DNA of 64,000 bases from Agitococcus lubricus (GTDB taxonomy: Bacteria; Pseudomonadota; Gammaproteobacteria; Pseudomonadales; Moraxellaceae), in NCBI RefSeq assembly GCF_003051055.1, contig NZ_QAON01000006.1, positions 124,001 through 188,000 of the forward strand, in the 5' to 3' direction. Shown piece after piece: positions 57,719 through 64,000 of the stretch. The position numbers were made by a program, and so were the translations under genes. The notes under the pieces were generated by a model. That model was given only the letters and a program-made list of their open reading frames with translations. It searched no databases and was not told the DNA's origin. The stretch's first letter is position 1; the number at the start of each line of letters is the position of its first letter.

Positions 57719-60673
57719 TTAGTTAGGGTTAGTACAGCTACTAGCCGTACCAAAGTTACTTTCAACACCACCCGGCGGAGTGCCATCTTTTTTCAGGTCA
57801 TTTTTGGAAGCAACCAAGTCAAAGACACGCTCCACTCTGGATTCTGTCCCTTCAACACGCGTTGTAGCAATTAAACGCACCTGTATCCAACTTGCAAAGC
57901 TCTTGGCGTATACAACATTATACGTTGCAATACCATTTGCATCCGTAGTCACAATGGCATCGGATAAAGTGACTGGATTACCAGGCCACAATAAACCATC
58001 GCCATTATCTAAGATGTCATAAATAGGTGTATTAGAACCATAATCTTTGAGACGAACCGCTTGCACTGTATTAGCGTTATTGGATAACTCAGATTGTGTA
58101 GTCGGTGTCGTGTAATATGGCAACAATGCCCCTTGTGGACCATTGACATAAATAACACTGTCGCTATTGGTGTTGTTTTCTAACTCATCTAAACGACCAT
58201 TGAGGTTGATATCTTCGTTATTACAACGTGCCGAAATAGAAGGTACCCAAGTGTCGGCTGTGGTGTCACCATCTACTGGAATGACATACATACCTTTATA
58301 GTATTTAAAGGGGATAACCGACAATGTCACTTGCTGATTACGAATCGGCTGACCATCGGCATCGGTAATGGTAATTTGATGTGGTAAAGCATAGGTTGTG
58401 GAGTTCAAATCGGCAATCGTATTACCTGTACCAATCGATAAGAACACAGACTTACCACCCACGGTTAAATCAACTGAGGCTGTTTTGCCAGACGTACGCG
58501 ACTTACCTTGGATTTTAATCGTATCTTTACCTGTGGTTAATGCCCCTGCAATGTACGGCACTCTAGCAATACCATTGGCATCCGTTTCTGCAACGGGAGC
58601 TGGTAATCTACCACCCGATGGGTCGGAGAGTTGAGAGAACTCTACTTCTTCACCCTTGACAGGATTATCTTTAGCGTCCAAAACCTTAGCAATAATCTCG
58701 GTTTGGCCACCGACTGCTAAACTTGTTTTATCTGACTGCACCGCAATTTTAGCAGGTAAGGTGGCGATGAATTCTTTTTGAATGGTCACCGTAATCGACT
58801 TATTGTCAGAGCTACGTGTATCACCTCTCAATACCGCTACACCAGGATAGGTTGGGGTATAGTCAAACTTCACCGTTCCTGCAAATTTATCATCCAATAC
58901 ATCGTCAGTAATGGTTTGATTCGCGGCACCTAATGTGCCTAAGGTCGTTGCTAAATTAATTTTTCTAGATAAGGTGGCTGTTTGAACAACTGGTAGTACT
59001 TCGGAGTAATCTACCTTGAAGCAGTAACTCTTATTGATGTCTAACAATGCTGCATCAGCTAAAGGGGTTGCTGCTTCGGCACCACATTTACCATCATAGG
59101 CACGAATATCAAAGTTTAATGTCGATACAATAAAGCCTAAAGATGGGGATTGGACGCTGTTACAGAAAGGCTTCGTTTGTGTTGAATCCAATAAAATAGC
59201 TCTTACTGCTTCTTTTACCGCTGAATCCGAGATGCCTGTGTCTTTTACAGTACCCGTTGATGGACAAAGGTTCGAAGCAACAGCAATAACCGATGTATTG
59301 TTAACATCTTTAATTTTAACATTTGTGGAAGCTAAACCACTCACCGTATTAACTGTTTGACCACCGTCAACATATTCGCCTGTTGATGCTTTAGTTTGCA
59401 AACCACTGCCTACATCAAAGCGAATCGGTTGGCCATCAATAGAAATACTTTTCGCATCACGTAGGGTGGCTGTTACGACCAAATTATCTTGGCCATTTTT
59501 AACGTTTACGGTTGACGTATTGATTGCCAACGTAGTGCCCACTACATCTACTTTAGTAAAGGCTTCTTTTTGTTCATTACTTGAACTACCAATACGTGCT
59601 AACACCACGATTGGACGGTTACTACGGTCGTCCGCACTGTCTAATTCCAAGTTAATATTTGCACGGCCATTAGTATCGGTTAATACCGTTGACGCACTAT
59701 TAGCCCCTACTTTTAATTCGCCATCTTTACGAATCGTCCCCTTTGCGTCCACCGTGGTGCGTACAATTTCGAAGGTGACTTTTTGATTTGCAACACCCGC
59801 ACCTGCAGGGTCTGATACAAAGGCACTAAGCGTGATACTGTCACCACCCGACAAAATTTCTGTGCGGGCAGGGTCTTCCATCGTCACAGTGTAACCATTG
59901 ACAATATTAAATGATTGGGAAGCAACTTTGGTGATACGACCTTTGTTATCGGTAAACGGGTTAGCAATTAATAAGTTACCTTGTATCGGCTGTTGTCCTA
60001 CGGCAGAAATATCCACCTCTGCTTTACCATTAACAACAGTCACATATTTACGCCCATCGGTTTCAACACCAATAGGATAGGCAGGTAAAACTGCTTTGAA
60101 ATCACCAAAACCAGGAGATGAACTTAATTGAAGATAGAGCTTGCCATTTTGGTCAGTTGCTACAGAACCATCCGTTTTTAAGATAGTGAATACCGCACGC
60201 GTTGCTGTATTCCCCCCTGTTGGATTGATTTGAGCCGCACTTAATTGAATACTTGTCGTATAAGGAGATGCTGTGCCTACTAAGTCTTGCACACTGTAGG
60301 GTATCGTTTTAATCGCAATATTACCCTGAGCATCCGTATAACGAATTTCTAAAATACCAGACCCTTCAATATCTGAACCTTTGACAATAATGTCTGCTTT
60401 ACCACCAACAATCGGTCGAGTCGTCGAGTCGGCAGGTACAATATTCACGTTGCCGTTTGAAATAACTTGTACAGAAGTTCCTGTGGCATTATCAATAGAA
60501 ATACTAAATGTCTTCGTTTCGCCCACGCCTAAAGAAGTCAAATCAGTCACCGCAGTAATTGCACTATTTGACTGCCCGACTAATTCGTCTTTACCTCCAC
60601 CACCGCAAGATGCGATTAGTGCTGCCGTTAATAAATAAGCGGGTAAACGGCTGTAATGCTCCCAGTTGTGCAT
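57719..60673 (-). CDS. Large Ig-like surface lipoprotein
   Basis: A 984-residue predicted lipoprotein: signal peptide with lipobox LIASC followed by GGGG, then about five bacterial Ig-like (invasin/Big_1-type) domains, recognisable by repeats of 'A-x-V-x-D-x-x-G-x-P-V/A-x-x-x-x-V-x-F' and 'TDANGIA' strand ends (at about residues 270, 370, 640, 740 and 900). Near the C-terminus an EF-hand-like calcium loop, DINLNGRLDELE, is at residues 821-832. Cysteines occur mostly in the middle part. It probably faces outward or spans the periplasm. Function is unknown; it could contribute to adhesion or surface-layer structure. It follows a TetR gene on the same strand. Confidence 0.82.
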   Translation of the reverse strand: MHNWEHYSRLPAYLLTAALIASCGGGGKDELVGQSNSAITAVTDLTSLGVGETKTFSISIDNATGTSVQVISNGNVNIVPADSTTRPIVGGKADIIVKGSDIEGSGILEIRYTDAQGNIAIKTIPYSVQDLVGTASPYTTSIQLSAAQINPTGGNTATRAVFTILKTDGSVATDQNGKLYLQLSSSPGFGDFKAVLPAYPIGVETDGRKYVTVVNGKAEVDISAVGQQPIQGNLLIANPFTDNKGRITKVASQSFNIVNGYTVTMEDPARTEILSGGDSITLSAFVSDPAGAGVANQKVTFEIVRTTVDAKGTIRKDGELKVGANSASTVLTDTNGRANINLELDSADDRSNRPIVVLARIGSSSNEQKEAFTKVDVVGTTLAINTSTVNVKNGQDNLVVTATLRDAKSISIDGQPIRFDVGSGLQTKASTGEYVDGGQTVNTVSGLASTNVKIKDVNNTSVIAVASNLCPSTGTVKDTGISDSAVKEAVRAILLDSTQTKPFCNSVQSPSLGFIVSTLNFDIRAYDGKCGAEAATPLADAALLDINKSYCFKVDYSEVLPVVQTATLSRKINLATTLGTLGAANQTITDDVLDDKFAGTVKFDYTPTYPGVAVLRGDTRSSDNKSITVTIQKEFIATLPAKIAVQSDKTSLAVGGQTEIIAKVLDAKDNPVKGEEVEFSQLSDPSGGRLPAPVAETDANGIARVPYIAGALTTGKDTIKIQGKSRTSGKTASVDLTVGGKSVFLSIGTGNTIADLNSTTYALPHQITITDADGQPIRNQQVTLSVIPFKYYKGMYVIPVDGDTTADTWVPSISARCNNEDINLNGRLDELENNTNSDSVIYVNGPQGALLPYYTTPTTQSELSNNANTVQAVRLKDYGSNTPIYDILDNGDGLLWPGNPVTLSDAIVTTDANGIATYNVVYAKSFASWIQVRLIATTRVEGTESRVERVFDLVASKNDLKKDGTPPGGVESNFGTASSCTNPN

Positions 60674-60837
60674 TGTTATAAACCCTCATTTGTTGTTGCT
60701 ATTGCGCTACATCCTGCTAAACAAAAAACCGATAGCACTCAAAAAAGACGTAAGGACGCACCATCCCAAACTTATACTGGATAACTCAAAAAACTTCAAT
60801 CGCTTAAACGTGTAAGCACTGCTAACTGTGAAGATGT

Positions 60838-61491
60838 CTACACAGTTTTTGCACTATCGTCACCGTATTGTTTTAATAAATCGGGCAGTTTTTCTAATGC
60901 TTCGCCTTGTAAGTACGGCGCTTCTAGGCAGATGATTTGATAAATACCCCGTCTTAATAGGCGTTGACTTAACACCACTTCTTCACCAAAAAAGCCACTG
61001 CTCACGACAAAGGACGCCCAACTTGTCGTGATAATCCAGATGTTGACAATCATCGCTTGTACGTCTTGTTCTGAGGCTTTTATAAACTCAGCTTTGCGTA
61101 AGGCATTATAAACTAAATAGGCTTGTGCCATCACCTTTCCTGCGAACTGTCTATAAGATGCTCGTAAACGTGGACTTTCCTCTAAGAGATGTCCTAAATC
61201 GCGATGTAAAAAACGATACTCCCATAATTGATTAAAAATGGCCTCAAAGTAGCCCATTTTATCCGTATAGGTAATCACTCTATCGCTAGGCACCGTCAAC
61301 GCATTAAGCATACTGCGTTCATACATCAAAAAAATTTCATAGATAATTTCTTCTTTACTACGAAAATGATAGTACAAATTACCAGGGCTCATATTTAATG
61401 CAGAGGCTATATGGTTGGTTGTAATACTACGTTCACCATCTTGGTTAAATAACGCCAAACTTTTTAATAAAATACGGTCTTTGGTTTTCAA
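60838..61491 (-). CDS. TetR-family transcriptional regulator
   Basis: A 217-residue repressor with a TetR DNA-binding domain at the N-terminus (RILLKSLALFNQDGERSITTNHIASALNMSPGNLYYHFRSKEEIIYEIF) and a C-terminal helical domain of the PF13972 kind found widely in Acinetobacter and relatives. Ligand unknown. It is divergent from the aldehyde dehydrogenase gene, with a 408-bp region between them that contains an inverted repeat near the dehydrogenase start; it may control that gene. The Ig-like lipoprotein is downstream on the same strand, after a gap of about 160 bases. Confidence 0.88.
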   Translation of the reverse strand: MKTKDRILLKSLALFNQDGERSITTNHIASALNMSPGNLYYHFRSKEEIIYEIFLMYERSMLNALTVPSDRVITYTDKMGYFEAIFNQLWEYRFLHRDLGHLLEESPRLRASYRQFAGKVMAQAYLVYNALRKAEFIKASEQDVQAMIVNIWIITTSWASFVVSSGFFGEEVVLSQRLLRRGIYQIICLEAPYLQGEALEKLPDLLKQYGDDSAKTV

Positions 61492-61899
61492 GGCACGCCA
61501 TCCTCGCTGGATTTGTGGTTATACATGTTCGACTTCTGTGGCTCAGTTTAGAGTATCTTGCAAACATCCATCGAAAAAAGTATCAAAATACAAACAAAAT
61601 CAAGGTCATTTGTTTTATGTTAAAAAATTGTGCCTCTCTTATTCTCCGTTCTACCTCAACAATAGTTAGGTCTTTACACGGCCAATTTCATGAAGCCTAC
61701 TACATATCCATCACAACACGTCATAACCACGACCAAGCGCAATACACGAATGATGCTACCGTTCAGCAGAAATATGTATTTTTAATTTGACAGATTAGAG
61801 CAAATACTCTAAAACTACAATAATTTTTAAGTTAGTACGAAAGTGCTAATCAATAGCGGACTCCCATCTCCGCGCTGACATGGTAAATAGAGGCTTAAT
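61492..61899. other. TetR-aldehyde dehydrogenase divergent region
   Basis: About 400 bases between the divergent genes. The only clear structure is the inverted repeat at 61832-61849. Small open frames here (for example 61415-61790) overlap both promoter regions and are not credible genes. Confidence 0.55.
61832..61849. promoter_or_regulatory. Candidate TetR operator
   Basis: Arms TTAGTAC and GTGCTAA are inverted repeats with one mismatch, spaced by GAAA. The site is 51 bases before the aldehyde dehydrogenase start, which suits repression by the divergent TetR protein. The assignment rests on position and symmetry only. Confidence 0.45.
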
Positions 61900-63342
61900 A
61901 TGACTGCCAGCGTTTCTTCTCTTCATATAGACCATCCTGAAGTTGCCGATATGCAGCGTATTTTTGATACGCAAAAAACTGCTTTTCGTTTACGTCCATC
62001 GACAACAGCCAGTGAACGCTTAGCCTTACTCGATAACTTAAAAAATGCACTTATTAAATACCAAGACCAAATTGCACAAGCGATTTCCGAAGATTTTGGC
62101 CATCGTTCTATTCATGAAACGAAGTTCGCTGAAATTCTAACCAGTCTAGAAAATATTAAGTATTACAGTAAAAATTTACGTACTTGGATGCAAGCTGACA
62201 AACGTCATATTAATCCAACGCATTTACCTGCTAAAGGTTGGGTGCAATATCAGCCTCTGGGTGTCGTGGGTATTATTACCCCATGGAATTACCCATTATT
62301 GCTTGCAATCAGCCCATTAATTTGCGCTTTGGCTGCGGGTAACCGTGCCATGATTAAAATGTCCAGCTTTACGCCTAAAACGGGTCAAATCGTTAAAAAA
62401 ATGATGGCCGAAGCCTTTAGCGAAGACCAAGTCGCTGTCATTACAGGTGGTGGCGCTATTTCTGATGCCTTTAGTCGTTTAGCCTTTAATCAGATTACGT
62501 TTACGGGTTCGACGAATGTTGGTCGTACTGTCATGGCGGCGGCGGCTGAAAACTTAACCCCAGTACTGCTCGAGCTTGGCGGTAAATCGCCTGCAATTAT
62601 CCACGAATCGGTGCCTATGAAAGATGCAGCCGAACGTATTGCGTTAGGTAAAGGCTGGAATGCTGGTCAAACCTGTGTCGCACCTGATTATGTCTTTATT
62701 CCTAGAGGTAAAACGCTGGAGTTTGTGGGCGCAATGCGTGTCGCGATTGCTAAAATGTATCCCAGTATGCTTAACAATCCAGACTACACGAGCATTGTCA
62801 ATAATAAGCAATACCAGCGCGTTAACAGCTATCTTGATGATGCACGTGAACAAGGCGCAGAGATTTTTGAAATCAATCCCGCCAACGAATCTTTTGTTAA
62901 TACTCGCAAAATGCCTGTGATGTTAGTTTCTAACATCAAACAAAGTATGCAAATTGCCAAAAATGAAATTTTTGGTCCTGTGCTGATGATGATGGAATAT
63001 GACCATATTGAAGAAGCCTTAGACTATATCAATCAACGCCCCGCACCACTGGCATTGTATTATTTTGATTATAACGAACAACGTGCTGACTTTGTTTTAC
63101 GCAATACACAATCGGGTGGTTATTCTGTCAATGACGTGATTACCCACGTTGCTGAAGAAGACTTACCATTTGGCGGTGTGGGTCATTCTGGTATGGGCAA
63201 ATATCATGGCAAAGAAGGTTTTATTGCCATGTCTAATGCACGCTCTGTACTCATCAAACCCAAGTTTTGGTCTATGCGCTTCTTGGCTGCCCCCTTTAAG
63301 AGTCCAATCCACAAAATTATTGAAAAAGTGTTATTAAAATAA
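61900..63342 (+). CDS. Aldehyde dehydrogenase (coniferyl aldehyde type)
   Basis: A 480-residue NAD(P)-dependent aldehyde dehydrogenase. Catalytic C259 lies in GWNAGQTCVAPD and the general base E225 in LLELGGKSP; the cofactor-binding GVVGIITPWNYPL and FTGSTNVGR are present. The N-terminus and the C-terminal SGGYSVNDVITH ... FGGVGHSGMGKYHGKEGF match the coniferyl-aldehyde/fatty-aldehyde subgroup of the superfamily. Whether it acts on coniferyl aldehyde, aliphatic aldehydes or both cannot be told. It stands alone and is followed by a strong terminator. A divergent TetR gene may regulate it. Confidence 0.9.
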   Translation: MTASVSSLHIDHPEVADMQRIFDTQKTAFRLRPSTTASERLALLDNLKNALIKYQDQIAQAISEDFGHRSIHETKFAEILTSLENIKYYSKNLRTWMQADKRHINPTHLPAKGWVQYQPLGVVGIITPWNYPLLLAISPLICALAAGNRAMIKMSSFTPKTGQIVKKMMAEAFSEDQVAVITGGGAISDAFSRLAFNQITFTGSTNVGRTVMAAAAENLTPVLLELGGKSPAIIHESVPMKDAAERIALGKGWNAGQTCVAPDYVFIPRGKTLEFVGAMRVAIAKMYPSMLNNPDYTSIVNNKQYQRVNSYLDDAREQGAEIFEINPANESFVNTRKMPVMLVSNIKQSMQIAKNEIFGPVLMMMEYDHIEEALDYINQRPAPLALYYFDYNEQRADFVLRNTQSGGYSVNDVITHVAEEDLPFGGVGHSGMGKYHGKEGFIAMSNARSVLIKPKFWSMRFLAAPFKSPIHKIIEKVLLK

Positions 63343-63362
63343 CACGCTCAGTTTCAAAAGCT

Positions 63363-63395
63363 GGCTCAAGTTATGAATATAGCTTGAGCCTTTTT
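63363..63395 (+). terminator. Terminator after the aldehyde dehydrogenase gene
   Basis: Stem GGCTCAAG (63363-63370) with CTTGAGCC (63383-63390), a twelve-base loop, and TTTTT immediately after. A standard intrinsic terminator. Confidence 0.93.
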
Positions 63396-63669
63396 GATTT
63401 AAGAACTTCACCAAGGCTTATCGCGTTGGTGCAAGAAAGTCAGTCGTACACAGTCACCCCTGCGTCGGCTAAAATCCCACGTTTTATTTTGATACCGTCT
63501 CTTTTGACGGTTTTCTACTAAAAACCACTTTTTAAGTGGCAAAATGACAAAATAAAAACGGAGTTTTGCGTCAGCCTACTTGCTGTCAAAGGGGCATTTT
63601 GTTATAAATGCGCCCCTTGCTATCTGCCGCTGCTAAAGCGGCGGTTGTGATTGCATTCGGAGAGTAATT
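63396..63669 (+). other. Structured leader of rpmB
   Basis: About 270 bases between the terminator and the rpmB start hold four hairpins: ACCGTC/GACGGT (63494-63511, followed by TTTTCT), CCACTT/AAGTGG (63525-63539), AAGGGGC-ATTT/AAATGCGCCCCTT (63589-63618) and GCCGCT/AGCGGC (63626-63642). The GGAGAG ribosome site is just before the ATG. The promoter must lie here too; its exact position is unclear. The first hairpin, with its T-rich tail, could be an independent terminator. Confidence 0.55.
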
Positions 63670-63906
63670 ATGTCTAAAGTTTGCTTAATAACAGGCAAGC
63701 GTCCTATTGTTGGTAACAACATTTCGCATGCTAATAACAAAACGAAGCGTCGTTTTGAACCTAACCTACACTACCATCGTTTTTGGTTAGAGAGTGAAAA
63801 GCGTTTTGTGCGTTTGCGTGTATCTTCTAAAGGTATGCGTACTATTGATAAGCTTGGCGTAGAACAAGTCGTTGCAGACTTACGCGCTAACGGCCACAAA
63901 ATTTGA
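63670..63906 (+). CDS. rpmB: 50S ribosomal protein L28
   Basis: A 78-residue L28 with the family start [33 protein letters not shown] and the basic end [18 protein letters not shown] five bases upstream supports the ATG. rpmB is followed after ten bases by rpmG, the standard operon order in gammaproteobacteria. Only one cysteine is present, so it is the zinc-independent form. Confidence 0.97.
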   Translation: MSKVCLITGKRPIVGNNISHANNKTKRRFEPNLHYHRFWLESEKRFVRLRVSSKGMRTIDKLGVEQVVADLRANGHKI

Positions 63907-63916
63907 GGATTAGATC

Positions 63917-64000
63917 ATGCGTGACAAAATCCGCTTAGTATCTTCTGCTGGTACAGGCTATTTCTATACCACGACTAAAAATAAACGTACTATGCCTGAG
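63917..64000 (+). CDS. rpmG: 50S ribosomal protein L33 (3' end outside window)
   Basis: The first 28 residues, starting MRDKIRLVSSAGTGYFYTTT, are those of L33; the remaining part lies beyond the window. No cysteine is seen so far in the region where zinc-binding forms have CxxC, but the second half cannot be judged. It follows rpmB by ten bases in the same operon; GAGGA at 63905 could be its ribosome site. Confidence 0.94.
   Translation, partial: MRDKIRLVSSAGTGYFYTTTKNKRTMPE

Noticed and set aside
59260-59290. GGTTCGAA-like string as a tRNA T-arm
   Set aside because: It lies inside the Ig-like gene and no acceptor stem or anticodon arm can be built around it. No tRNA was found anywhere in the window.
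61415-61790. Small plus-strand frames between tetR and the aldehyde dehydrogenase
   Set aside because: They overlap the tetR start and the divergent promoter region, have no ribosome sites and no recognisable sequence.

Overview
The window is a chromosomal segment of a gammaproteobacterium, most probably a member of Moraxellaceae. This rests on gene content: an smc-zipA-ligA cluster, an ordered set resembling the Acinetobacter fil genes (filA to filF), a CysI hemoprotein paired with a DUF934 protein, a TetR regulator that looks like the PF13972 type, and NfuA, CysB and MetH with typical gammaproteobacterial features. No rRNA, tRNA, CRISPR array, prophage or complete insertion sequence is visible. 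The genus cannot be fixed from sequence alone.

Layout. 1-13.1 kb: end of mnmC, a DUF1275 membrane protein, a small secreted DUF4124 protein, then ligA, zipA and smc, a GntR regulator and a large AsmA-like DUF748 protein. 13.4-15.5 kb: sulfite reductase cysI plus DUF934. 15.6-24.4 kb: a seven-gene minus-strand block encoding two FilA-like secreted proteins, a membrane-anchored C39-type peptidase, two outer-membrane beta-barrel proteins, a periplasmic protein and a lipoprotein. This poorly understood surface or export system is the most interesting cluster here. 24.9-34 kb: pabB, thrH, cysB, a TauE/SafE permease, nfuA and metH, largely sulfur, folate and one-carbon metabolism. 34-48.6 kb: mostly single-gene units (Uma2-type nuclease, PhoD-like phosphoesterase, methyltransferase, HD protein, solute-binding protein, hydrolase, GFA protein, DUF1615 lipoprotein, hybrid kinase, two FKBP isomerases, ThpR, peroxiredoxin-like protein, AI-2E permease). 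48.8-54.6 kb: a Baeyer-Villiger-type monooxygenase broken by a frameshift, a ferritin-like metal-dependent hydrolase, a spermidine-synthase-like protein and a MATE exporter, with small mobile elements between them. 54.6-64 kb: the purU-MFS-tusA operon, a small outer-membrane protein, a 984-residue Ig-like lipoprotein, TetR, an aldehyde dehydrogenase, and rpmB-rpmG running off the end.

Non-coding structure. Two copies (138 and 146 bp) of a miniature element carry 18-bp terminal inverted repeats, and each is flanked by its own perfect 11-bp direct repeat. This is direct evidence of transposition by what looks like an IS4-type enzyme. A second, unrelated element of about 270 bp lies beside one copy, and a solo end of that second family lies at 44.6 kb. 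Other structures worth attention are a perfect 21-bp palindrome between cysB and the TauE/SafE gene, a long hairpin upstream of cysI, a hairpin between the two filA genes, and a hairpin-rich leader before rpmB.

How the genes fit together. CysB, CysI/DUF934, TauE/SafE, TusA, NfuA and MetH give the window a sulfur-handling theme, although they are scattered rather than in one operon. PurU, PabB and MetH are linked through folate. The fil block is a self-contained cell-envelope module.
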